Shown here in pieces: positions 1-7,965 of a DNA stretch of 64,000 bases. Source of the stretch: Halogranum rubrum. GTDB taxonomy: Archaea > Halobacteriota > Halobacteria > Halobacteriales > Haloferacaceae. Position numbers and translations under genes: made by a program. The notes under the pieces are model-generated. The model searched no databases and was not told the origin of the DNA. It worked only from the letters and a program-made list of their open reading frames with translations. Each line of letters begins with the position of its first letter. The stretch's first letter is position 1. The stretch is from assembly GCF_900114455.1 (NCBI RefSeq), contig NZ_FOTC01000008.1, positions 107,255 through 171,254 on the forward strand. Reading direction: 5' to 3'.

Positions 1-205
1 CCGCCTCGTGGTCGAGTGCGTACTCGACTGCCAGCGACACCTTCTCTTGCCAGTTCCACTGCTCGAAGAGCGCCGTCGTCGTCTGCGGTATCTCGACGCC
101 CGCTGCCGACCCGGCCTCTGCGAGGTTGACTACGGTGTCGTCGTCGACGAGTGCCCCGCACCACGGCAACCCCGACGCTGTCGCACTGAACTGTCCTATG
201 CGCAT
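1..205 (-). CDS. Fumarylacetoacetate hydrolase (FAH) family protein, N-terminal part
   Basis: The frame is open from an ATG at 205 to the window edge, giving 68 codons that begin MRIGQFSATASG and continue GALVDDDTVVNLAEAG. This layout (a short first strand, then a 'value, debt, vnLAeAg' segment) resembles the N-terminal domain of FAH-family hydrolases, which act on 2-keto-acid or fumarylpyruvate-type substrates in aromatic and sugar-acid breakdown. The catalytic domain lies outside the window, so substrate and even family are provisional. A TATA-like element about 25 bases upstream supports this start as leaderless. Confidence 0.55.
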   Translation of the reverse strand, partial: MRIGQFSATASGLPWCGALVDDDTVVNLAEAGSAAGVEIPQTTTALFEQWNWQEKVSLAVEYALDHEA

Positions 206-227
206 CGCTCTCACTACTCAGTGGGTG

Positions 228-235
228 CATATAAG
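228..235 (-). promoter_or_regulatory. TATA box for the FAH-family gene
   Basis: CTTATATG on the minus strand lies about 23-30 bases upstream of the ATG at 205. That is the spacing expected for a leaderless haloarchaeal transcript. No Shine-Dalgarno-like sequence lies between it and the ATG. Confidence 0.5.
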
Positions 236-445
236 CTCAGTTGCTCGGTGTCGTCGGGAGTGTAGAGCTCTCACGCCCGAGATAGGGGGCCTCCCTGTCT
301 GAGGCTGTTGTGACCATACCGCTTTGAACGTCTAGAAACTTCAGCGGCACAGAATTAATATTGCAATATACGGTTTATAGCACAGCGATTTGCTCGTATT
401 CGTGGGCGAGAGTCCCTGAGACGACTGAACAATCAAAAGAAGTAG

Positions 446-475
446 TACTCTTGATTACTTCAATAGTCAAGAGTA
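446..475. repeat. Inverted repeat upstream of the integrase operon
   Basis: TACTCTTGA at 446-454 is mirrored by TCAAGAGTA at 467-475, with a 12-base loop, and a T-run follows at about 477-481. It lies about 90 bases before the 118-residue gene. It could be an operator, a recombination site or a terminator hairpin; the sequence alone does not decide. Confidence 0.55.
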
Positions 476-563
476 GTTTTTAGTAGGTCGGCGTCGTCGG
501 CCACAGACACGCGATGAACACCGCACACAACCCGGGTTCGAGGGTCGAAAGCGAGGTCGAACG

Positions 564-920
564 ATGAGTCGCCGGTTCGTCGATACGCTCCCAGACCGGC
601 AGGTCGAAGCAGACCTCGCCGACGAACTCGAAGATCTGGACGGCATTGAACAGTGCGTCGCCGTCCGCGGGAACTACGAAGGTGAGCAGATGGCCTACCA
701 ACTGCTCGTCAACGTCACCGACCGTGGTCTGCTCGCGCTCCACTACCGGGAGTCGGGCTGGCAAGTCGTCTACGATTCGGCTGAAGATGGCGATATCGAG
801 TCCTCCGAAGAACTCTACCGGCGAGCACACGACGCGCTCTACACGCACGCCGACCCGGACCCGGACTCGAATCACTACGAGACGACGCCGCCGTTCTGGA
901 CGGCCCCCGACGAGGAATGA
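564..920 (+). CDS. Conserved-type small acidic protein coupled to integrase
   Basis: This 118-residue acidic protein has no recognised domain. It has an N-terminal helical segment (DLADELEDLDGIEQCV), a central beta-rich part (YQLLVNVTDRGLLALHYRE) and a tail ending in PPFWTAPDEE. Its stop overlaps the start of the downstream recombinase in ATGA at 917-920, so the two are almost certainly cotranslated. The position suggests a role linked to the recombinase, such as a regulator or directionality factor, but this is inference only. Codon use is typically haloarchaeal in this frame; the opposite-strand reading is Arg/Val-rich and unlikely. Confidence 0.65.
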   Translation: MSRRFVDTLPDRQVEADLADELEDLDGIEQCVAVRGNYEGEQMAYQLLVNVTDRGLLALHYRESGWQVVYDSAEDGDIESSEELYRRAHDALYTHADPDPDSNHYETTPPFWTAPDEE

Positions 921-2101
921 CCCCCGGTCCGAGCGACACTACCGTCGCCGAACCGCTCGACGCGTTCCTCCGCTCGAAGGCGAAGGGAGGGACCGAGAGC
1001 GGAAACTACCGCCGCAACTGCGAGCGCGTGGTCCGAGAGTTCCTCGAGTGGCTCGACCGCCGGGGAGAGGCGACGACGTTCGCCGACCTCGACCCGCGCA
1101 CGTTCCGCCGGTTCGCCCGCGACTTGACCACCCACGACCCGACGGCCGAAGAACCGCTCTGCCGTCGGGAACTCACGGCCGGAACCGTTCGTACCTACTA
1201 CGCACAGGTGAGTGCCTACATCGGGTGGTGTGTGCGCGAAGGCTACCTCGACCGAAACCCGGCCCAGCAGAACGTCGCCAAGGAACCACTGCCGGACGAC
1301 GATGGCCGCCGTAGCGGCGACCAACAGGCGTGGACCGACGACCACCGTCGCGCGATAACGACGCACGTCGACCGAGCGGTGAGCGAGGCGCTCGACGGAA
1401 TTAGCGACGACGGTGAGTTGTTCGAGGCCGTCAAACCCTACCGAGACAGGGCGCTGGTGTACGTCCTCTGTTACTCCGGCGTCCGCGGCGGCGAACTCGT
1501 CGCCGACCCGAAAGACGACCGACGGGTCGGACTCCGATGGGAGGACGTCTCACTCGCCGACAGCACGCTCACGGTCTTCTCGAAGAACCAACGGTGGTCG
1601 GACCGGTCGTTACCGTCACAGGCACTCGCTGCCGTCGACCGATACCGAACCGTCCTCGACCCGCACCCCGACTGGCCGGTGTTTCCGACGCTCCACTACC
1701 CGTCGCTCTACGAGGTGATTCGTACAGGACTCAGCGCAGACGGATGGGCCGAGTCGTCCGTCGAGGAGTACGTCGACGACCTATCCGGTCATCCGGCCAT
1801 CTTCGAGACCCTGCGCGAGTACGATCTCTCGCCGCCGTCGATGACGACTGACGGTGTTCGGCGGACGATGCGGCGACTCTGCGCCGACGCCGACATCGAA
1901 CTCGACGACAGACACGGCTATCTCGCGCCGCACGGTGGTCGCCGCGGCGTCGGCGAGGTGATGGTACGCCAGCGTGGGTTCACCGCTGCTGCCCGCCTCC
2001 TCGACAACTCCGAGGCGATGGTCAGAGAACACTACTCCCACATCGAGGCGAAAGACCTCGCGGCGGACGCCGGGTCGGCCTTCGAAGAACACGACGGCTG
2101 A
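917..2101 (+). CDS. Tyrosine recombinase/integrase (XerC/D type)
   Basis: 394 residues. The N-terminal part (about 10-120) looks like a SAM-like core-binding domain (LDAFLRSKAKGG, then a helical bundle). The catalytic domain shows the family signatures: first arginine in YSGVRGGEL (near residue 190), H-x-x-R as HGGRRG (near 338) and the nucleophile tyrosine in VREHYSHIE (near 372). It breaks and rejoins DNA through a 3'-phosphotyrosine bond. The start overlaps the previous gene by 4 bases. No tRNA gene adjoins it, so it may be a chromosomal Xer-type enzyme or the survivor of an integrated element. The key residues are all present, so it is probably active. Confidence 0.9.
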   Translation: MTPGPSDTTVAEPLDAFLRSKAKGGTESGNYRRNCERVVREFLEWLDRRGEATTFADLDPRTFRRFARDLTTHDPTAEEPLCRRELTAGTVRTYYAQVSAYIGWCVREGYLDRNPAQQNVAKEPLPDDDGRRSGDQQAWTDDHRRAITTHVDRAVSEALDGISDDGELFEAVKPYRDRALVYVLCYSGVRGGELVADPKDDRRVGLRWEDVSLADSTLTVFSKNQRWSDRSLPSQALAAVDRYRTVLDPHPDWPVFPTLHYPSLYEVIRTGLSADGWAESSVEEYVDDLSGHPAIFETLREYDLSPPSMTTDGVRRTMRRLCADADIELDDRHGYLAPHGGRRGVGEVMVRQRGFTAAARLLDNSEAMVREHYSHIEAKDLAADAGSAFEEHDG

Positions 2102-2214
2102 ATCCATCCGTTGCAGACCGTTGCTGGAGTTATCTGGTGTGAAAACGTCTAACGTTCGCAGCATTAACAGCTCTATAGTGATACCCTGTGGGTCTGTAGA
2201 CAGGAGTGAAGACT

Positions 2215-2421
2215 ATGGCCGTAAAGAAACCACATCACGTTCAACTCGTCGAAGCGTGTCCGGGCTGTGGCGAGGACACAGAGCACCAAGTACGCCTCCA
2301 GATCATGGAGGAGAACACGGGGCCCGACGACGAGAGTCGGTCCTTCTCACGCGAACCGTACCGTGTGAGTGAGTGTTCGGTCTGCGGAGAGACCGAGACG
2401 ATGCGGATGAACAACGCTTGA
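2215..2421 (+). CDS. Small zinc-ribbon protein
   Basis: 68 residues from the ATG at 2215. A GTG nine bases earlier is also in frame, but GGAG at 2203-2206 is well spaced for the ATG. Two CxxC pairs are visible (ACPGCGEDTEHQV and SECSVCGETETMRM), separated by a basic and polar linker. This is a classic treble or beta-ribbon zinc finger of the haloarchaeal micro-protein kind. Function is unknown; related small proteins are suspected to act as regulators or adaptors. It lies alone between the recombinase and the IclR gene. Confidence 0.75.
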   Translation: MAVKKPHHVQLVEACPGCGEDTEHQVRLQIMEENTGPDDESRSFSREPYRVSECSVCGETETMRMNNA

Positions 2422-2586
2422 GCACGTACTCGACGTCTCGATAGTCGCTGCGGGTCTATTTGTGCAGTATTAGCAGTCCGTTAACAAGAATGATAACAGA
2501 ATGACAGAACGTTTTAACGAACTATGACAGTGCTACGTGTGTAACGGAACTCGTCGAAGTAGCCGACGACGGTGAGATGCGCAGTC

Positions 2587-3402
2587 TCAGACGAAATCCG
2601 GGAGATCGGACCCGCTCTCGGCCATATTGATGTTGACCTCGATGACGTTGGCCGTGTTGGTGACCTTCTCGACTATCATCTCGTGGTAAGCGTCTTCTTT
2701 CATCCGCCGGCGCGGTCCGGAGACGGAGAGTGACCCGAGAACCGTCCCGTGTCGAGTCAACACGGGTGCGCCGACCGCCTGCAACCCCTCTATCTCCTCT
2801 TCGTCGTTGTAGGCGTAGCCCCGTTCGCGGATGCGAGCGAGTTCGTCGAACAGGTCGTCGCGGTCAGTGAGGGTGTTCGCCGTCTTCCGAACGAGTCCGT
2901 AGCGGTCGATGATGTCGTCGACGCGCTCTTCAGACAGGTGTGCGAGAATCGACTTCCCCGTCGCCGAAAAGTGGAGGTAGTCCGGTTTCTGGAGTTTACT
3001 CGTCTGGTACTCGCTTCCGACGGCCTTCTCGCCTCGGACCTTGTAGAGGTTCACACCGAGTCCGTGCTGTTCTGTCGAGAGGTGAGCGTACTCGCCCGTC
3101 TCCTCTGCCAGACTCTCTAACTCTGCTTTCCCAAACTTGTACAGTCGGTGTTGGTTCCGGACGTACTCTCCCATGAGGAGAAACTGCAGCGACAGCGAGT
3201 ACGTGTTCTCCTCTTTGACGACGAACTTGTTGTCCTGTAGTGTCATCAAGTGGTTGTACACTGCACTCTTCGACATGTCCAGATGGTCAGCTAATTCGGT
3301 GACTCGTGCTCCGTCGAGTGCTTCGAGCGCACGAACGACGTCGAGCGAGCGAGCGACAGTCTTCAACAACCGCGGCGAGTCGGCGGGCGGGCGGTCTGTC
3401 AT
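2587..3402 (-). CDS. IclR family transcriptional regulator
   Basis: 271 residues from the ATG at 3402 (MTDRPPADSPR). A longer in-frame reading to 3450 adds an atypical leader. An N-terminal winged helix-turn-helix (about 15-75, with ARVTELADHLDMSKSAVYNH) is followed by the IclR effector-binding domain (about 80-260, with HFSATGKSILAHLSEE and GLQAVGAPVLTRHG). IclR proteins repress or activate catabolic genes in response to small carbon compounds. It is transcribed in the same direction as the amidohydrolase gene beyond the following gap, and near the peptide ABC operon, which are its likely targets. That link is inferred from position. Confidence 0.9.
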   Translation of the reverse strand: MTDRPPADSPRLLKTVARSLDVVRALEALDGARVTELADHLDMSKSAVYNHLMTLQDNKFVVKEENTYSLSLQFLLMGEYVRNQHRLYKFGKAELESLAEETGEYAHLSTEQHGLGVNLYKVRGEKAVGSEYQTSKLQKPDYLHFSATGKSILAHLSEERVDDIIDRYGLVRKTANTLTDRDDLFDELARIRERGYAYNDEEEIEGLQAVGAPVLTRHGTVLGSLSVSGPRRRMKEDAYHEMIVEKVTNTANVIEVNINMAESGSDLPDFV

Positions 3403-3920
3403 ACGTTCACGTACCAACTGAATCGGTTTAGGCGTTTGTATTTGGTGCACAGTTCACAGAGAGTGCTCAAAGTCCCCGTTACAGTGCTCGTTGCCGCTGT
3501 TCTTCGATTATCTTCACAGTACAATCGTTTTGAAGCGGCTGAAAACGGCCGTTTCAGCGAATATTCACACATTCATCGCTAAGCATCTGTTCTCGATTGA
3601 TGCACGGGAGATAGTACACGATACCGACCAAAACACGCAGATATCGCTACCTACGAGAGCTTACTCTCCGTAGTGTCGAGAAGTGGGAGAGCTCGTGGAG
3701 GCTGTACGAGAGAGACTGTTCTCTTCTGAGACACAGTAGCGTCACAACTCGACGCGAAGTGAACTATTGCATTTTTAGCGTCTCAGAGAAGATACTTCGA
3801 GGGAATCTAGTCGGATCTACGTCTCGTCACTACTCGGTGTAGCCAGTTATACCTCTCCCGTCGTCTGATTTCGTGGTGTCGAATCTGTGTCGCGCTCGAG
3901 AACAGCGTCTCTCGCTCGGT
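3403..3920. other. Intergenic region with one palindrome
   Basis: About 520 bases without a convincing gene; short open frames here have poor haloarchaeal codon character. The region is AT-richer than its surroundings. It contains an imperfect palindrome at 3538-3558 and presumably the IclR promoter: a TAAAC word lies 24-29 bases upstream of the 3402 start on the minus strand. Confidence 0.6.
3538..3558. repeat. Imperfect palindrome (candidate operator)
   Basis: GCTGAAAACGG faces CCGTTTCAGC with a single unpaired base, centred near 3548. It lies about 136 bases upstream of the IclR start. A regulator binding site is possible, but no second copy was found near the amidohydrolase or dpp promoters. 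Confidence 0.45.
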
Positions 3921-5171
3921 TCACTCGGTGGCGAGCGTCCGAAGCGCACCGGCGAGAACGTCGGTCGCCGCCGCGCAGTCGTCCCAGTCGGTCCACTCTC
4001 GCGGATTGTGTGAGATGCCGTCGCGAGACGGGGCAAAGAGAAGAGCGGCGTCGGTGACGGCGGCGATGTTCATCGTGTCGTGTGCCGCGCCGGAGTGGAG
4101 GTCCATCGTCGCAATCTCCGCCTCTTCACCGGCAGCGTGCATGGCGTCGCGACACCGCTCGCTCATCTCGACCGGCGCACGGTGCCACGGCCGTTCGAAC
4201 GTCGTGGTCACGTCGCGTGAGGACTCGATCAGTTCGAGACTCTGCTGCGCACAGTCGACGATAGTCTCGATGGAGTCGGCCTCGACGTCGCGGACGTCGA
4301 CGGTGAGTTCCGTCTGGCCGGCGATGACGTTCGGCGCGTTCGGTGTGACACTCGCCCACCCGACGGTGGCGACGGCCGTCTCCGACGAGAACTCGACGAC
4401 GTCCTGTGCGGCCGCCTCGACGTCGAGGATGAACTCGCTCGCGGCGGCGAGTGCGTCCGAGCGGTCGCCCATCAGCGTCGACCCGGCGTGGTTCGCCTCG
4501 CCGACGAACTCGACGGCACACCGTGTCAGCCCGGTGATGGTCGTGACGACACCGGCAGGGACGTCGGCGTCTTCGAGTCGCTCGCTCTGTTCGATGTGAA
4601 GTTCGAGCCACGCATCCCACTCGCTGGCGTCGACGACGCCCTCGCCGCGGAAGCCGATGTCGTCGAGCGCCGTTTCGAGGGTGACACCTTCGGCGTCTTC
4701 GAGTGCGAGTGCGTCGTCGACGCTCATCTCGCCAGTCGCGACGGTAGACCCGAGTAGACCACCGTCGAACCGCTGGCCTTCTTCTTCGGTGAGACAGACC
4801 ACGTCGACGGGACGGACCGGTTCGACACCTGCGTCCTGCATCGCCCGAACGCTCTCCAGTGCAGCGTAGACACCGAGTGGACCGTCGAAGATGCCACCCT
4901 CGGGAACGGAGTCGAGATGACTGCCGGCGGCGACGGGCGCCGCCGCCGAGTCGGCGCTCTCGGGGTCCCACCGGCCGACGATGTTGCCGACGGCGTCGAT
5001 TTGGACGTCGAGTTCCGCGTCACGGAGTCGGTCACAGAACTGTTCGCGGGCCCGTCGGTCCGCGTCGGTTCCGGTGAGAACGGTTCGCCCGCGGCCCGTG
5101 TCGACCGCAATCTCGCCGAACTCGGCGTTCGCTTCGATATCTCTTCGGAGACGGCGCTGGCTCGTCTGCAT
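3921..5171 (-). CDS. Zn-dependent amidase/N-carbamoyl amino acid hydrolase (M20 family, HyuC/AmaB type)
   Basis: 416 residues, starting MQTSQRRLRRDIEAN at 5171; the frame stays open upstream but loses coding character there. Family signatures are clear: GSHLDSVPEGGIFDGPLGV (metal-binding His and Asp), TEEEGQRFDGGLLGS (catalytic Glu pair) and LELHIEQSERLE, typical of the carbamoylase/hydantoinase/allantoate amidohydrolase subgroup. It would hydrolyse an N-carbamoyl-L-amino acid, ureido or similar amide in the cytoplasm using two divalent metals. It lies divergently next to the dipeptide transporter operon, suggesting that the transporter brings in its substrate or a peptide carrying it. The exact substrate cannot be read from the sequence. 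Confidence 0.85.
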   Translation of the reverse strand: MQTSQRRLRRDIEANAEFGEIAVDTGRGRTVLTGTDADRRAREQFCDRLRDAELDVQIDAVGNIVGRWDPESADSAAAPVAAGSHLDSVPEGGIFDGPLGVYAALESVRAMQDAGVEPVRPVDVVCLTEEEGQRFDGGLLGSTVATGEMSVDDALALEDAEGVTLETALDDIGFRGEGVVDASEWDAWLELHIEQSERLEDADVPAGVVTTITGLTRCAVEFVGEANHAGSTLMGDRSDALAAASEFILDVEAAAQDVVEFSSETAVATVGWASVTPNAPNVIAGQTELTVDVRDVEADSIETIVDCAQQSLELIESSRDVTTTFERPWHRAPVEMSERCRDAMHAAGEEAEIATMDLHSGAAHDTMNIAAVTDAALLFAPSRDGISHNPREWTDWDDCAAATDVLAGALRTLATE

Positions 5172-5295
5172 GTTGAGTACGCCATGGTTTCCCAACACAC
5201 TACTTGACTGTTTCCGTCGATAGTGTACGGTACGACCGACAGTGAATATTACCATCCTTATATTGGGAGAGGTTGGTGTGAGTGTAGTTAACAAA

Positions 5296-5305
5296 AGTTT
5301 TATCA
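5296..5305 (+). promoter_or_regulatory. TATA box of the dipeptide ABC operon
   Basis: AGTTTTATCA lies 24-33 bases before the ATG at 5329, so the transcript is probably leaderless. The divergent amidohydrolase promoter must share this 157-base intergenic region. Confidence 0.5.
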
Positions 5306-5328
5306 AGGACAACTGGGACCGTAGTCGT

Positions 5329-6993
5329 ATGTCACGGGATAGCAATAGCGACTCCAGTGAGGACGACTCGCCTCGCTCCTCGACTGGACAGGCGCTCGAC
5401 CGCCGGAAGTTCCTCGCTGCGACGGCAGCAGGCGTGCCAGTCGCACTCGCAGGATGTACGGGCGGCGGCGACGGTGGGTCAGGTAGTGGTGGCGGAGACG
5501 GAAGCGGCGGCAGCGGCGGAGGGACGAGCGCAGGGTCCAGCGGCGACCCGGTCTCCGGTGGGACGCTGCGCTGGGGCGGGGCCGTCCCGGTGCAGGGACT
5601 CGACCCGCACTTGGAGAGCGCGGCGGCGACCAACCGCGTCTTGGAGAACATCACCGAGCCACTCATCCAACTCGACTTCGACTACTCGCTGAAACCCCAT
5701 CTCGCGAAAGAGTGGACGACGTCGGAAGACAACACGACACTCACCTTCGAACTCAACGAGGGCGTGACGTTCCACAACGGCAAGGAGATGACCTCCGCCG
5801 ACGTGCTCGCGTCCTACGAGCGTATCGCCAACGGCGAGTTCCTCGCTACTGGGTTCTTCGAGTTCGTCGACTCGATGGAGACGCCGGACGACTACACGTT
5901 CATCATCAACCTCTCGGAACCGTTCGCGCCGTTCCTCTCTCGGATGGCGACGGGCGAGATGCACATCCTCCCCGAGGAACAGACCTCCGAGCAGAAGGTC
6001 GCAGAACCCATCGGAACCGGCCCGTACCAGTTCGACAGTCGCGAAATCGAGACGTCGTTCACGATGACGAAGTTCGAGGACTACTGGGACGCCAGCGACG
6101 AGAACGGCCCGTTCCTCGACAAGATCGTCAAGAGCGAGATTTCCGACCCGAGCGTCCGTCTCCAGTCGTTCCGCGCCGGTGAGTACGACTTCATCAACGG
6201 CATCCCGCCGAAAGACGTCGAGTCCGTCAAGACCGACTCGAACATCCGCTTCGAGAAGCAGTTCCCGAAGGCGCTCATCTACCTCGGATTGAACTGCAAC
6301 AAAGAGCCGTTCAACAACAAAGACGCGCGCCTCGCACTCGACTACGCCCTCGACAAGAAACAGATTACCGAAGCCGCACTCTACGGGACGGGACAGGCGA
6401 CGGCGACGCCCGCCGCACCCGACAGCCCGTGGGAACACCCCGACATCGAGCCACGTCCCCGTGACCTCGACAAGGCACAGGAACATCTCGACAAGGCGGG
6501 ACTCTCCGACGGCTTCGAAGTCTCGTTCAAGATTCCGCAATCGTACCCCAACCAGGTGCAGGGAGCGAAGGTCATCGCCGACCAGGCGTCCGACGCCGGT
6601 ATCACCCTGAACATCCAGCAGATTACGTGGAGTACGTGGCTCTCGGACGTCTACTCGAAGCAGAACTTCGAGGCGACTACGTCGAGTTACCTCGCGCTCT
6701 ACTACCCCGACGTCTCGTTCTACAAGTTCCTCCACCCCGACGGTGCGTTCTTCTTCACCGGGTGGGAGAACGAGGAGTACAACAAACTCGTAGAGGAGGC
6801 CAGACACATGTACGACGAGGACAAGCGCGTCGAGCGCTACCACAAGGCGACGGAAATTCTCCACGAGGAGCGTGCTGGCCACCTGTTCCTCTGGTGGCAG
6901 GCGAATCTCTACGGGTCGGCGACGAACTACAAGGGCAAGATTGGCGCACCGGACGGTTCGACGCTCCGTTTCAGAGACAACTGGCTCGAATAA
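5329..6993 (+). CDS. ABC transporter substrate-binding lipoprotein, family 5 (peptide/nickel type)
   Basis: 554 residues. A Tat signal with lipobox is obvious (DRRKFLAATAAG, then LAGCTGGG), followed by a Gly/Ser-rich linker typical of haloarchaeal lipoproteins. The mature domain has the SBP_bac_5 layout: LRWGGAVPVQGLDPHL, SADVLASYERI and GTGPYQFDSREI. It captures oligopeptides or similar solutes outside the membrane and hands them to the two permeases that follow. The chosen ATG at 5329 sits just after a TATA box; upstream in-frame codons lack coding character. It is the first gene of a four-gene operon. The ligand may be a peptide or N-carbamoyl compound, given the neighbouring amidohydrolase. 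Confidence 0.9.
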   Translation: MSRDSNSDSSEDDSPRSSTGQALDRRKFLAATAAGVPVALAGCTGGGDGGSGSGGGDGSGGSGGGTSAGSSGDPVSGGTLRWGGAVPVQGLDPHLESAAATNRVLENITEPLIQLDFDYSLKPHLAKEWTTSEDNTTLTFELNEGVTFHNGKEMTSADVLASYERIANGEFLATGFFEFVDSMETPDDYTFIINLSEPFAPFLSRMATGEMHILPEEQTSEQKVAEPIGTGPYQFDSREIETSFTMTKFEDYWDASDENGPFLDKIVKSEISDPSVRLQSFRAGEYDFINGIPPKDVESVKTDSNIRFEKQFPKALIYLGLNCNKEPFNNKDARLALDYALDKKQITEAALYGTGQATATPAAPDSPWEHPDIEPRPRDLDKAQEHLDKAGLSDGFEVSFKIPQSYPNQVQGAKVIADQASDAGITLNIQQITWSTWLSDVYSKQNFEATTSSYLALYYPDVSFYKFLHPDGAFFFTGWENEEYNKLVEEARHMYDEDKRVERYHKATEILHEERAGHLFLWWQANLYGSATNYKGKIGAPDGSTLRFRDNWLE

Positions 6994-7005
6994 TCGGAGA
7001 GACAC

Positions 7006-7965
7006 ATGTCTATGTACAACTATCTGGTCAGGCGGTTGGGGTTCATGCTCCTGACCCTGCTGTTCGTGACGGTCATCACGTTCGCCGTCACGAACATTCT
7101 CCCTGGCGACGTCGCGTTGCTCATCCTCGGGCCGAACGCGACCGACCAGTCCATCCAGGCGCTGCAGGCGCAACTCGGGCTGGACAAGCCGCTCTACGTC
7201 CAGTACATCGACTGGGTGTTGGGACTCCTACAGGGCGATATGGGAACCTCGCTCCGGTTCGACGAACCGGTCGCACAGCTCATCGGCGAGAAACTCGGTC
7301 GCTCGCTGCTGCTCGCGACGGCCGCGACGGCCATCGCCGTGTTCTTCGCACTACCGCTCGGCGTCGTCGCCGCGGTCAAGCAGAACGAACTGCCGGACCT
7401 CTTCGCGTCGATGTTCGGTTTCATCGGCATCTCGATTCCCATCTTCCTCTGGGGACTGGTGTTCATCCTCGTCTTCGCCGTCTGGTTGGGGCTGTTCCCG
7501 ACGGGCGGGTACGTTCCGCCCTCCGAGGACCCGATAGGGACGCTCACGCACCTCGTCTTACCCGCCTCGGCGATGGGGTTCGCGCTCACCGCCTACATCA
7601 TGCGGATGACTCGCTCCTCGATGCTGGAGGTGCTGAGCGAGGAGTACATCAAACTCGCTCGCGCGAAGGGGATGACCCAGCGCGTCGTCGTCCTGAAGCA
7701 CGCACTCCAGAACGCCATCATCCCGGTCATCACCGTCGTCGCCTTCCAGTTCAGCTACGCCTTCGGCGGCGTCGTCGTCTTGGAGGAAGTGTTCTTCTGG
7801 CCGGGCATCGGTCGACTCACGCTCACGGCCATCCAGAGTCGCGACATCCCGCTGCTTCAAGGCTGTATCATCGTCGTCGCGCTCATCTACATGCTGTCGA
7901 ATCTCACCGCCGACCTCCTGTACGGCTACTTCGACCCACGCATCCGCTACGGAGGTGACGACTGA
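7006..7965 (+). CDS. dppB: Peptide ABC transporter permease (DppB type)
   Basis: 319 residues with about six membrane segments, beginning LVRRLGFMLLTLLFVTVITF. It carries the DppB/OppB hallmarks: NILPGD near the start and an EAA-type loop SEEYIKLARAKGM that contacts the ATPase. It forms half of the membrane channel. The gene starts 12 bases after the binding protein and its stop overlaps the next start by one base (TGATG), so the operon is tightly packed. Confidence 0.92.
   Translation: MSMYNYLVRRLGFMLLTLLFVTVITFAVTNILPGDVALLILGPNATDQSIQALQAQLGLDKPLYVQYIDWVLGLLQGDMGTSLRFDEPVAQLIGEKLGRSLLLATAATAIAVFFALPLGVVAAVKQNELPDLFASMFGFIGISIPIFLWGLVFILVFAVWLGLFPTGGYVPPSEDPIGTLTHLVLPASAMGFALTAYIMRMTRSSMLEVLSEEYIKLARAKGMTQRVVVLKHALQNAIIPVITVVAFQFSYAFGGVVVLEEVFFWPGIGRLTLTAIQSRDIPLLQGCIIVVALIYMLSNLTADLLYGYFDPRIRYGGDD

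Larger units (their letters stand above)
206..563. other. Intergenic region between divergent genes
   Basis: This AT-rich stretch has no convincing gene. It holds the FAH promoter at its left end, an AT-rich segment with TATA-like words around 362-380, and a 9-bp inverted repeat followed by a T-run at 446-481. It must contain the promoter of the 564-2101 integrase operon. Confidence 0.6.

Noticed and set aside
8..265. 85-codon plus-strand frame at the left edge
   Set aside because: It is the antisense shadow of the FAH-family start, whose minus-strand frame has a leaderless TATA box and family-like sequence.
480..875. 131-codon minus-strand frame antisense to the 564 gene
   Set aside because: Val/Arg-rich shadow pattern and no promoter; the plus frame is coupled to the recombinase and has better codon use.
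3491..3673. 60-codon frame in the IclR-amidohydrolase gap
   Set aside because: Codon use is AT-rich and lacks haloarchaeal style, there is no start signal, and it runs through a palindrome.
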